The notes under the pieces: generated by a model
Databases searched by the model: none
The model's input: the letters and a program-made list of their open reading frames with translations, nothing else
Told to the model about the DNA's origin: nothing
NCBI RefSeq assembly: GCF_965228705.1
Contig: NZ_OZ245832.1
Location: 248,001 to 312,000, forward strand
Direction: 5' to 3'
DNA from: Croceimicrobium sp965228705
GTDB taxonomy: Bacteria; Bacteroidota; Bacteroidia; Flavobacteriales; Schleiferiaceae
Length of the DNA: 64,000 bases
Position numbers and translations under genes: made by a program
Shown: in pieces, positions 7,896-16,604 of the stretch
Layout of the letters: each line of letters starts with the position of its first letter
Numbering within the stretch: position 1 is the stretch's first letter

Positions 7896-9776
7896 ATGTC
7901 TACAAGCTCCAATTACAACGAAGATAATATTAGATCTCTCGACTGGAAAGAGCATATCCGGCTCAGGCCCGGTATGTATATCGGTAAGTTAGGGGATGGT
8001 TCTTCGTCGGATGATGGAGTCTATATCCTGCTCAAAGAGATTATCGATAATGCCATCGATGAATTTGTGATGGGAGCCGGTAAAACTGTGGAAGTGAATA
8101 TTCGCGATGGCGAAGTTATGATTCGCGACTATGGCCGGGGGATTCCTTTAGGCAAGGTGGTTGACGTGGTTTCCAAGATCAATACCGGTGCCAAATACGA
8201 TTCTAAAGCTTTTAAAAAGTCAGTAGGATTAAATGGAGTAGGAGCCAAGGCTGTAAATGCTTTGAGTGACTATTTCATGGTACAATCGGTACGTGATGGT
8301 CAAACCAAAATAGCCCGTTTCGAAAAAGGGAATTTGGTAGAAGACGAGGACATCAAAGAAAGTAGCCTCCGCAAGGGAACCAAGATTGTTTTCAAGCCCG
8401 ATAACAGTGTGTTTAAGCATTATCGCTTTGTTTCGGAGTATGTTGAGAAAATGATCTGGAATTACTGTTATCTGAATCCAGGGCTTACCATCGTTTTTAA
8501 TGGTGAGAAATACCTTTCGGAAAACGGTTTAAAAGACCTGCTCAGCAATAATATAGACAATCCAACCCTGCATGATATTATTCATTTGAGGGGGGATGAT
8601 ATTGAAGTGGCCTTAACCCACAGTGAGCGCAGCCAGAGTGATATGTACTATTCCTTCGTGAATGGTCAGCATACCACCCAGGGGGGAACGCACCAGGCGG
8701 CCTTTAGAGAGGCATTGGTGAAAACCCTGCGCGAATTTTACAATAAGAGTTTTGATGCTTCAGATGTTCGGGATTCGGTAGTAGCCGCGATTTCCATCAA
8801 GGTGATTGAACCGGTATTTGAATCGCAAACCAAAACCAAACTAGGATCGAATGATATTGGTCCGGATGGTCCTACTATTCGGACTTTCATTAATGATTTT
8901 ATGAAAACCAATCTCGATAACTTCCTCCATCGGAATGAGGAAATTGCCGAGATTATTTACCGTAAGATATTAAGAGCGGAGAAAGAGCGCAAGGAGTTGA
9001 GCGGTATTAAGAAGCTAGCTCGCGAGCGTGCTAAAAAAGCCAGTTTGCACAATCGTAAGCTGCGTGATTGCCGCATCCATTATAATGATCAAAAGGACGA
9101 GCGTCGCTTAGATACCACACTCTTCATTACCGAGGGAGATTCTGCCAGTGGTTCCATTACGAAAAGTCGGGATGTGAATACGCAGGCGGTATTTAGCCTT
9201 AAGGGTAAACCGCTTAACTGTTACGGTTTAACCAAAAAAGTGGTTTATGAGAATGAGGAGTTTAACCTCTTACAGGCGGCTCTGAATATTGAGGACGGAC
9301 TCGAAAACCTGCGCTATAATAATGTGGTAGTGGCAACCGATGCAGATGTTGATGGTATGCACATCCGCTTATTGTTGATTACTTTCTTTTTGCAGTTTTT
9401 CCCTGAACTTGTGCGGGAGGGGCATCTTTTCATTTTGCAAACTCCATTATTTAGAGTTCGCAATAAAAAGGAGACACATTATTGTTACAGTGATGAGGAA
9501 AAGCGGGCAGCGCTCTTAAAATTGGGGGCTAAAGCAGAAATTACCCGATTTAAAGGATTGGGAGAGATTTCTCCTGATGAGTTCAAGCATTTTATTGGAG
9601 AGGATATTCGCCTGGATCCGGTAATGCTTTCCAAAGAAGCAACTATCGACCAGATCCTCGCTTTCTACATGGGGAAAAACACCCCTAAGCGTCAAGAATT
9701 TATTATCGAAAACCTGAGAATAGAACGCGATCCTACTGAAGAGGAGGAAAAAGAGGAACTGCTTCATGAAAATTAA
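7896..9776 (+). CDS. parE: DNA topoisomerase IV subunit B (ATPase/TOPRIM)
   Basis: This 626-residue type IIA topoisomerase B subunit has a GHKL ATPase domain with EIIDNAIDE (N box), RDYGRGIPLG and GLNGVGAKAVNALS. It then has a transducer domain and a TOPRIM domain with FITEGDSASGS and VVVATDADVDGMHIR, ending with FKGLGEISPDEF. With ParC it decatenates and relaxes DNA at the end of replication. Assignment to ParE rather than GyrB rests on the adjacent parC-type gene and its size, close to 630 residues; gyrase homologues cannot be excluded from motifs alone. The 3' end overlaps the next gene by 11 bp. Confidence 0.9.
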   Translation: MSTSSNYNEDNIRSLDWKEHIRLRPGMYIGKLGDGSSSDDGVYILLKEIIDNAIDEFVMGAGKTVEVNIRDGEVMIRDYGRGIPLGKVVDVVSKINTGAKYDSKAFKKSVGLNGVGAKAVNALSDYFMVQSVRDGQTKIARFEKGNLVEDEDIKESSLRKGTKIVFKPDNSVFKHYRFVSEYVEKMIWNYCYLNPGLTIVFNGEKYLSENGLKDLLSNNIDNPTLHDIIHLRGDDIEVALTHSERSQSDMYYSFVNGQHTTQGGTHQAAFREALVKTLREFYNKSFDASDVRDSVVAAISIKVIEPVFESQTKTKLGSNDIGPDGPTIRTFINDFMKTNLDNFLHRNEEIAEIIYRKILRAEKERKELSGIKKLARERAKKASLHNRKLRDCRIHYNDQKDERRLDTTLFITEGDSASGSITKSRDVNTQAVFSLKGKPLNCYGLTKKVVYENEEFNLLQAALNIEDGLENLRYNNVVVATDADVDGMHIRLLLITFFLQFFPELVREGHLFILQTPLFRVRNKKETHYCYSDEEKRAALLKLGAKAEITRFKGLGEISPDEFKHFIGEDIRLDPVMLSKEATIDQILAFYMGKNTPKRQEFIIENLRIERDPTEEEEKEELLHEN

Positions 9777-10275
9777 TTCCAATTCCTATTCTAAGATCAA
9801 CCTGGTGATCTTAAGTGTGGCCTTATTGGCGATTTTAACCGATTTCGTCCTGTCTTTTTTTCAGGGCTCCTTTACGGATAGTTGGTGGCTGGGCCTGGGT
9901 GGACTGTTGATTATCATCCTATTAATATACCGTGGGCCGAATGAGTTTAAGTACGATTCTGAGGGCGAGGTATTAAACTTTACTACTGCAGATGCCTTAT
10001 GGGGACGTCTGATTCGCAATTACAATAAACATTATGAATTTCCCAAGCGTCGTTTGCACGGTTATAAAATGACCAATATTCTGTTTCGCCGGCGCTTAAT
10101 CATATTTATAAAGAGTCGTAGTGGAGGGATAAAGGAAAGATCCATGTTGGTTTCCTATCTCTCAGGCTCTCAGGTAAAAAGTTTGGAGAATTCGTTAAAG
10201 AAATACTCACAGCGAGGAAAAAATGACGGAAGAAAGTCAGGATCAAAATCAAGAAAATCAGGAGAGCAATCCTAA
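9766..10275 (+). CDS. Small two-helix membrane protein overlapping parE and parC
   Basis: The 169-residue protein has two hydrophobic helices near the N-terminus (about 12-31, KINLVILSVALLAILTDFVL, and about 42-58, LGLGGLLIIILLIYRG). A basic cytoplasmic-looking domain follows, ending in a Lys/Arg/Ser-rich tail. The ATG lies inside the end of parE (11-bp overlap). The last 53 bp overlap the start of parC in another frame, and the Ser/Lys-rich tail is encoded by that dual-coding stretch. The arrangement strongly suggests co-expression with topoisomerase IV. I do not recognise the family. An alternative is that parC starts later, for example near the conserved VSGMYEDYF, which would shorten the overlap. 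Confidence 0.75.
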   Translation: MKINSNSYSKINLVILSVALLAILTDFVLSFFQGSFTDSWWLGLGGLLIIILLIYRGPNEFKYDSEGEVLNFTTADALWGRLIRNYNKHYEFPKRRLHGYKMTNILFRRRLIIFIKSRSGGIKERSMLVSYLSGSQVKSLENSLKKYSQRGKNDGRKSGSKSRKSGEQS

Positions 10276-12853
10276 GGAACAAGCCCCACAAATTACCCGG
10301 GTTTCGGGAATGTATGAGGACTATTTTCTGGATTATGCCAGTTATGTAATCCTCGAAAGGGCAGTTCCAACTTTGGGGGATGGCATGAAGCCTGTACAAA
10401 GGCGCATCTTGCATGCTCTTAAAGAAATGGATGATGGTCGCTATCACAAGGTGGCGAATGTTATCGGGCAAACCATGAAGTACCATCCGCATGGGGATGC
10501 TTCCATTGGGGATGCCTTGGTTCAATTAGGGCAAAAGGAATTGTTAATTGATGCTCAGGGTAACTGGGGGAACGTACTTACCGGAGACAGCGCAGCAGCT
10601 CCACGTTATATTGAAGCTCGTTTGTCCAAGTTTGCACTGGATATTATTTACAGTCCTAAAGTTACAGAGTGGCAAAGTAGCTACGATGGCAGGGGCAAGG
10701 AGCCAGTAGAGTTTCCCGTGAAATTCCCTTTACTACTGGCACAAGGGGTAGAAGGTATTGCGGTAGGCTTATCAACGAAGATCATGCCCCATAACTTCAA
10801 TGAGTTGATTAATGCCTCGATCAAGATTTTAAAAAATCAAAAATTTGATTTGCTCCCCGATTTCCCAACCGGGGGGATAGCAGACTTTAGTCAGTATAAT
10901 GAAGGTCTGCGCGGAAGCCGGATTCGGGTTCGAGCGCGTATAAGTGTGCGTGATAAGAAAACCCTGGTTATTGAAGAGATCCCTTTCAATACCACCACCG
11001 GATCTCTTATTGATTCAATCTTGAAAGCCAATGATAAGGGCAAGATCAAGATTCGGAAAATAGAAGATAATACCGCAGAACACGTAGAGATCTTAGTACA
11101 TCTTCCCTCCGGCATATCTCCGGATAAGATGATTGATGCCCTATATGCTTTTACCGATTGTGAGCTTTCGATTGCTCCTTTATGCTGTGTAATTGAGAAT
11201 GATGCTCCCCAATTTATATCGGTAAAGGAGATTCTCCGTCGTAATGTGGGGAATACTCTGGATGTACTGAAAGCCGAGTTGGAGTGGGAGCTTAACGAGC
11301 TTCAGGAGAAATGGCATTTTGCCTCTCTGGAGCGCATTTTTATTGAGAATAAAATCTACCGCGATATAGAAGAGGCCGAAACCTGGGATCAGGTAATTGG
11401 CAATATTCGCATCGGCTTAGAACCGCATATCGGTCATTTATTACGCGAAGTAACGGAGGAGGATATTACTCGCTTAACGGAAATCCGAATTAAGCGAATT
11501 TCTAAATTCGACAAGGATAAGGCAGATGCGCTCATCGAAGCCCTGGAGGGCGATATCGAGCAGGTGAAACACCACCTTAATAATTTGGTGGAGTATGCAA
11601 TCGACTGGTTTAAGAATATTCAGAAGAAATATGGCGCTGGTCGAGATCGCAAGACTGAAATCCGCATCTTCGAGGATATTGAAGCTACGAAAGTAGCGAT
11701 GGCCAATGTTAAGCTTTATGCCAACCTGGAAGAAGGCTTTATTGGTACCAGTCTTAAAAAGGACACCTTTATTTGCGATTGTTCGGATATCGACGATATC
11801 ATCGTTTTCCTGAAGAGCGGAGAGATGATTGTTAGCAAGGTGGATCAAAAAACCTATGTGGGTAAGGACATTATCCATGTAGCGGTATGGAAGAAGGGCG
11901 ATAAGCGCACTACTTACAATATGATTTATCGCGATGGTAAGAAGGGAGCCTCCTTTATGAAGCGCTTTCAGGTTACTGCTATTACCCGCGATAAACACTA
12001 TGACTTAACGGCTGGAAACACTGGTTCTGAAGTATTGCATTTTACCGCCAATCCAAATGGTGAGGCCGAAAAAGTAATGGTCCACCTGCGGGCATTACAG
12101 CGATTGAAAAAGCTGAAACTCGAAGTCGACTTTGCCGATCTTGCGATAAAAGGTCGTGGGGCGAAGGGAAATACCGTAACCAAGTATCCAATCAAGAAAA
12201 TTGAGATTAAAGAGGAAGGCGTTTCCACTTTGGCCGCAAGGAAAATTTGGTTTGACGATACCGTAAATCGCCTGAATGCCGAAGGTAGGGGACGACTCCT
12301 GGGGAGTTTTAAAGGTGAGGATAAGATCTTGGAAATCACCGCCAGTGGGCATTATCGATTACTGGGATATGATTTGAGTATTCACTTTGAAGATGATTGG
12401 CAAATCATAGAAAAATACGATCCCGAGCGTGCTGTCTCAGCCGTTTATTTTGATGGTGAAAAGCAAAAGCATTTTGTAAAGCGTTTTATCCCGGAAGTAC
12501 CGGATCGCAAGGAATTGTTCATTAGTGAGCATCCAGACTCTCAACTGGATGTTGTAAGTTACGATCTGCAACCTCGTATTGAAATTATCTACCGAAAGAT
12601 TAACGGGAAGCAAAAGGATAATGAAGAGCTAGTTCTCAGTGAATTTATCGCGGTAAAAGGTGAAAAGGCGCAGGGTAACCAACTTTCGAGGGATGAAGTA
12701 CGTAAGATAAATGCCCTTGAGCCTTTAGATCCGCCCGCAGAGGAGGAAGAGGAAATCGAGGCAGATCAAGATAATAATACATCGAATGAACATTCTGACG
12801 AATCAGCCGAAATCACTGAAGATGACGGCCAAATCTCCCTGGGCTTGGATTAG
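10223..12853 (+). CDS. parC: DNA topoisomerase IV subunit A
   Basis: This 876-residue breakage-reunion subunit shows the type IIA core: YASYVILERAVPTLGDGMKPVQRRILHA at the start, GQTMKYHPHGDASIGDAL, and the active-site tyrosine in AAPRYIEARLSKFA. A winged-helix/tower region and coiled coil follow to about residue 480, then a beta-pinwheel-like C-terminal domain. The last 50 residues are acidic and disordered-looking (PPAEEEEEIEADQDNN). It partners with the ParE encoded upstream. The N-terminal 25 residues, rich in Gln and Glu, are encoded in the overlap with the small membrane protein gene. The 3' end overlaps the next gene by 32 bp. Confidence 0.93.
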   Translation: MTEESQDQNQENQESNPKEQAPQITRVSGMYEDYFLDYASYVILERAVPTLGDGMKPVQRRILHALKEMDDGRYHKVANVIGQTMKYHPHGDASIGDALVQLGQKELLIDAQGNWGNVLTGDSAAAPRYIEARLSKFALDIIYSPKVTEWQSSYDGRGKEPVEFPVKFPLLLAQGVEGIAVGLSTKIMPHNFNELINASIKILKNQKFDLLPDFPTGGIADFSQYNEGLRGSRIRVRARISVRDKKTLVIEEIPFNTTTGSLIDSILKANDKGKIKIRKIEDNTAEHVEILVHLPSGISPDKMIDALYAFTDCELSIAPLCCVIENDAPQFISVKEILRRNVGNTLDVLKAELEWELNELQEKWHFASLERIFIENKIYRDIEEAETWDQVIGNIRIGLEPHIGHLLREVTEEDITRLTEIRIKRISKFDKDKADALIEALEGDIEQVKHHLNNLVEYAIDWFKNIQKKYGAGRDRKTEIRIFEDIEATKVAMANVKLYANLEEGFIGTSLKKDTFICDCSDIDDIIVFLKSGEMIVSKVDQKTYVGKDIIHVAVWKKGDKRTTYNMIYRDGKKGASFMKRFQVTAITRDKHYDLTAGNTGSEVLHFTANPNGEAEKVMVHLRALQRLKKLKLEVDFADLAIKGRGAKGNTVTKYPIKKIEIKEEGVSTLAARKIWFDDTVNRLNAEGRGRLLGSFKGEDKILEITASGHYRLLGYDLSIHFEDDWQIIEKYDPERAVSAVYFDGEKQKHFVKRFIPEVPDRKELFISEHPDSQLDVVSYDLQPRIEIIYRKINGKQKDNEELVLSEFIAVKGEKAQGNQLSRDEVRKINALEPLDPPAEEEEEIEADQDNNTSNEHSDESAEITEDDGQISLGLD

Positions 12854-14441
12854 TCTATTAATTGCCCTCTCTTTTAATTTACAAGCTCAGGATAGTTTGG
12901 ATATTAGAAGCTTAGGGCGCTTGGGTTATAGTCAAACTCTGAATGATGTTTGGGGCTGGGTAGATACCACCAATAACAAAGAATATGCTTTGGTGGGGGT
13001 GCAGAATGGCCTTTCCATTGTGGATGTAAGCAATCCGGCTAATCCGGTTCAAACCAATTTCTTTAGCGGTGCCAGTTCCATTTGGCGTGATATGAAGACC
13101 TATGGTAATTATGCTTATACCATTCATGATAATTACAATGGTACTTCCAATGGAATTTTCATTGTAGACATGACTACCCTGGCCAATACTTTTCCTAGTA
13201 CCTACACCCGTAAACCGGTAATTACAGTAGGTACTAACTCCTATACATTTGATCGGGCTCACAACCTTTATATAGATGAGGCGGCCGGACTTTTATTTGT
13301 ATTTGGATCCAACGTTGGAGCGGGAGGGGCTCTGATTTTTGATTTGAAAAACAATCCTACTAATCCTGTTTATCTGGGGGCATTCAATGACTATTATTTA
13401 CATGATGGGGTAGCACGTGGTGATACCCTCTGGGGAGCTGCGGTTTTAGATGGATTTTTCTTGCCGATAGATATTAGCAATCCCAGTAACCCGGTCATTA
13501 AAGCTACTCAAACCACTCCTTTTAATTTCACCCATAATATTTGGTTTAGTGACGATAATCAAAGGGTATTCACTACCGACGAGAAGAGTGGAGCTTTTAT
13601 CGCGGAATACGATGTAAGCGATTTAAATAATATATCCGAGAACGACCGCATTCGTACTCACTTTGGAACCAATGTGATTCCTCATAATGCGCACTTCTTC
13701 AATAATTTCCTGGTGAACAGTTATTACACTGCGGGAATACAAATATTGGATGTGAGTCAGCCGGGCTTAATGGTGGAAACCGGTTATTACGATACTTCCC
13801 TTGATTCGGGAGATGGATTTAGTGGTTGTTGGGGAGCTTATCCCTATTTACCCAGTGGAAATATTTTGGCCACCGATCGCCAACGCGGATTGTTCGTCTT
13901 GCAAAGTGATTATACCAGAGCTTGTTACCTCTTTGTGAGCGTAATTGATTCCTTGAGTTCACAGTCTTTGATTAATGCTCAGGTGCAAGTTCTCAATACC
14001 GATATCAGTGGAAACACGAATATTTTCGGCAATTACCGTGGAGCACAAGTGGCACCGGGAACATTCCAAATGGTGGTTTCAAAAACAGGCTACCGCAATG
14101 ATACCATTAGCATTAACTTGACTAATGGTCAGAGTGTATCTAAGCAAGTAGCTTTATTACCAGCTACTTTTAGTTTGGATGCAGAAGGACCTTTGCGCAG
14201 TGTAGAAGTATATCCGAATCCGCTGAGTACCGAAAATGCCCAGTTGAAGTTAAGCAGTTGGACTCCAGACATGGAAGGCCTACAATATTATCTAAGCGAC
14301 TTAAACGGACGATTGCTGGAAAGTGGAGAATTGGAAAATGCACAGCTCGATTTAAGTTCCTCAGGCCTTCAAGCGGGCTCTTATATCCTGCATTTAAAAG
14401 GAGAGGATTATGTTCGTACTTATCCGCTGATCCTTCGGTAG
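12822..14441 (+). CDS. LVIVD-repeat (choice-of-anchor B type) protein with T9SS sorting domain
   Basis: The 539-residue protein starts best at the ATG at 12822, which places a signal peptide (SPWAWISLLIALSFNLQAQ) at the N-terminus and overlaps parC by 32 bp. Residues about 25-370 form a beta-propeller-like region with LVIVD-type blades (GLSIVDVSNPANPV, GFFLPIDISNPSNPV, GIQILDVSQPGL). Residues about 375-460 look like a carboxypeptidase-regulatory-like domain (VIDSLSSQSLINAQVQV). The C-terminal 75 residues are a type A T9SS sorting domain (VEVYPNPLS ... AGSYILHLKG). It is therefore exported and probably attached to the cell surface. It belongs to the widespread Bacteroidota choice-of-anchor B type; ligand unknown. 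Confidence 0.87.
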   Translation: MTAKSPWAWISLLIALSFNLQAQDSLDIRSLGRLGYSQTLNDVWGWVDTTNNKEYALVGVQNGLSIVDVSNPANPVQTNFFSGASSIWRDMKTYGNYAYTIHDNYNGTSNGIFIVDMTTLANTFPSTYTRKPVITVGTNSYTFDRAHNLYIDEAAGLLFVFGSNVGAGGALIFDLKNNPTNPVYLGAFNDYYLHDGVARGDTLWGAAVLDGFFLPIDISNPSNPVIKATQTTPFNFTHNIWFSDDNQRVFTTDEKSGAFIAEYDVSDLNNISENDRIRTHFGTNVIPHNAHFFNNFLVNSYYTAGIQILDVSQPGLMVETGYYDTSLDSGDGFSGCWGAYPYLPSGNILATDRQRGLFVLQSDYTRACYLFVSVIDSLSSQSLINAQVQVLNTDISGNTNIFGNYRGAQVAPGTFQMVVSKTGYRNDTISINLTNGQSVSKQVALLPATFSLDAEGPLRSVEVYPNPLSTENAQLKLSSWTPDMEGLQYYLSDLNGRLLESGELENAQLDLSSSGLQAGSYILHLKGEDYVRTYPLILR

Positions 14442-14485
14442 ACAAAGGAAAATTTCGTTTACTTTGAGCGGAATTCGAATACGAA

Positions 14486-15697
14486 GTGCTCAAAGGGAGG
14501 AACATCATCTGCTATAGTCGGACTAATTGGTTCGATGATTATGCCAAGACCGTCATAGAGCTGATGAAGGTCTTTTCGGAGGAGAACCGAGTATTATACG
14601 TCGATTATCAGTTTACCTGGAAAGATGCCCTTCAGCGCCTCTTAAAAGGAGAGCAGAATCCTAACTTTTGGCAGATTCTGGGACTTAAAGATCGAATTCA
14701 GGCTTATCCTCAGGATAAAGGCGGTACTCTATATCTCTTTACACCTCCTGCTATTTTACCCACCAATTTTCTTCCTCAAGGTGCGCTATATGAGCGCTTA
14801 CATCGTTGGAATGTGAAAAGGGTAAATCGGGCTATTCGGAAAGCGATGAAGCGCTTGGATATGGGCGAGGATACGGTATTAATCAATTCCTTTAATCCGG
14901 ATTTTGGTGCTTATTCCAAGGGCGAGATTCCCAATTCGCTCGAAATCTACCATTGTTATGATGAAATTGGGGCAGCAGATTGGGCCGCTAAACACGGTGC
15001 TCCAGCCGAAGCCCACTATTTACCAATGGTGGATGCAACCGTGGTAACATCAGCCGGATTATTAAAAAGTAAATCTCCTCAAACACCGCAATGCTTTTTG
15101 GTGAAGAATGGAGTGAATTACGACCTTTTTCATTCAGGTTATACGGAGGAAGCTAAAGCTCCTATTATTGGCTACGTGGGGGCCATCGATTTTCGGTCGG
15201 ATTATGATTTGCTTCAAGAATGCTTTAAAAGTTACCCGGATTATGAATTTCATTTTGTGGGTAAGGTTATGGAAGAGCAGATAGAGGAAATTTTAAAGCA
15301 ATATCCTAATGTAAAGCTCCTGGGATCTAAGCCGGCAAAAGATTTACCAGCCTTTCTTAAAACCTGTGCAGTAGGAATTATTCCCTTCGAAATCAATGAG
15401 TTTACCAAAGGGGTTTATCCTCTAAAAATCAATGAGTATTTGGCTACGGGAATTCCGGTGGTTTCTACTCGCTTTGGTGAATTAAGTGATTTTGAAAATA
15501 TTGCCAGTCTACATGAGGATGCCCAAGGATTTGCCCAAGCCCTAAAATGGGAAATTGAAAACGATAGTACGGCCAAACGACAGGAAAGAGCACAGTTTGC
15601 CAAACAGAATTCTTGGTATGGACGTGTAGATGAATTCAGCGAAATAATCAACCAACTCGAAAAATCTTTACATGGATCAGAAAGCGCTACTTCCTGA
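14486..15697 (+). CDS. Glycosyltransferase, GT4-like (GT-B fold)
   Basis: The 403-residue protein probably starts at a GTG at 14486, as no ATG lies near the conserved N-terminal strand NIICYSRTNWFDDYAK. Its C-terminal half is typical of GT-B glycosyltransferases: PIIGYVGAIDFRSDYDLL, a donor-binding region FHFVGKV, NVKLLGSKPAKDLPAFL, and the acidic-residue region KGVYPLKINEYLATGIPVVST. The sequence resembles TuaH-like polysaccharide transferases. It is the first gene of the polysaccharide locus. Its end overlaps the sulfotransferase gene by 26 bp, so both products likely act on the same glycan. Donor and acceptor are unknown. Confidence 0.88.
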   Translation: MLKGRNIICYSRTNWFDDYAKTVIELMKVFSEENRVLYVDYQFTWKDALQRLLKGEQNPNFWQILGLKDRIQAYPQDKGGTLYLFTPPAILPTNFLPQGALYERLHRWNVKRVNRAIRKAMKRLDMGEDTVLINSFNPDFGAYSKGEIPNSLEIYHCYDEIGAADWAAKHGAPAEAHYLPMVDATVVTSAGLLKSKSPQTPQCFLVKNGVNYDLFHSGYTEEAKAPIIGYVGAIDFRSDYDLLQECFKSYPDYEFHFVGKVMEEQIEEILKQYPNVKLLGSKPAKDLPAFLKTCAVGIIPFEINEFTKGVYPLKINEYLATGIPVVSTRFGELSDFENIASLHEDAQGFAQALKWEIENDSTAKRQERAQFAKQNSWYGRVDEFSEIINQLEKSLHGSESATS

Positions 15698-16595
15698 TTT
15701 TGTGGTGATTGGTGCCGGGAAATCCGGAACTACTTCATTGCATGAATACCTCAATCAGCATCCTAAGATTTTCATGGGCGATAAGGAACCTAATTTCTTT
15801 GCTTATGAGTTACTTGATCCTGAGACTCTTACAGATCCCACCGATAAGGAGCATTATTTTAATTCGGTTTATAAGCTGGAGGATTACCTGGCCCTGTTTA
15901 AAGAGGCTAAGCCAGATCAACTAAAAGGAGAAGTATCCAACACTTACATCAGTAATAAGGACGCCTGGCAAAGGATTAAGCATTATGTACCTGAGGCTAA
16001 GTTGATGGCTATTTTACGTCATCCGGCCGACCGAATATTTTCGCGCTATTTTCATTTGGTTCGCGAGAATGAAATTCCGGAAGGCGGGGATTTAAATGAA
16101 GTTTTCAATAAAGAATCGATCTGGTGGCGTCGTCCGGATTTGGTGAATGAAGGATTTTACTATCGCCAATTGAAACCCTATTTCGAGCATTTTGACCCCA
16201 ATCAAATTAAGATCTTCCTCTACGAAGATTTTATTGGTAAGACCGATGAAGTAGTTAAAGAAGCCTTTCAGTTTTTGGGAGTCGATCCCAATGTAAAGGT
16301 GGGTACCGATGTGGTGTATAATAAATCGGGAAAGGTGCGCAATAAGTCGGTAGATGCCTTGGTAGGACAGGAAAGTGCTCCCATTCGCTTTTTAAAGAAG
16401 TTTACCCCAGGATTACACCGTCAATTAAAAGGCAGCGTGGCTGTAAATCGTTGGTTAAATAATGTTCGTAATAAGAACCTGGAAAAACCCGATTTTGACC
16501 CTAAATTGAAACAGCGCATTATTAATGAGATATACCGTGAGGATATTGAGAACTTGCAGAAACTCATTAAGCGTGATCTGAAACACTGGCTCTAA
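15672..16595 (+). CDS. Sulfotransferase domain protein (polysaccharide sulfation)
   Basis: This 307-residue protein has the PAPS-dependent sulfotransferase signature. The 5'-phosphosulfate loop is VIGAGKSGTTSLHEYLNQHP at residues 10-30, and the 3'-phosphate-binding region is MAILRHPADRIFSRYFHLV at about 113-131. Other stretches typical of the heparan-type family are FMGDKEPNFFA and IKIFLYEDF. It should transfer sulfate from PAPS to a sugar hydroxyl. Its overlap with the upstream glycosyltransferase gene and the adjacent flippase gene suggests that the repeat unit of the exported polysaccharide, or its lipid-linked precursor, is sulfated. Sulfated glycans are common in marine bacteria. The substrate is inferred only from context. 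Confidence 0.9.
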   Translation: MDQKALLPDFVVIGAGKSGTTSLHEYLNQHPKIFMGDKEPNFFAYELLDPETLTDPTDKEHYFNSVYKLEDYLALFKEAKPDQLKGEVSNTYISNKDAWQRIKHYVPEAKLMAILRHPADRIFSRYFHLVRENEIPEGGDLNEVFNKESIWWRRPDLVNEGFYYRQLKPYFEHFDPNQIKIFLYEDFIGKTDEVVKEAFQFLGVDPNVKVGTDVVYNKSGKVRNKSVDALVGQESAPIRFLKKFTPGLHRQLKGSVAVNRWLNNVRNKNLEKPDFDPKLKQRIINEIYREDIENLQKLIKRDLKHWL

Positions 16596-16604
16596 AATTT
16601 CATC

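Noticed and set aside
10106..10525. Minus-strand frame of 139 codons across the parE-parC junction
   Set aside because: It is antisense to two well-supported genes, and its product shows no domain or signal.
11474..11998. Long minus-strand frame of 174 codons opposite parC
   Set aside because: It lies wholly inside parC, which has strong motifs; the antisense protein has no recognisable features.
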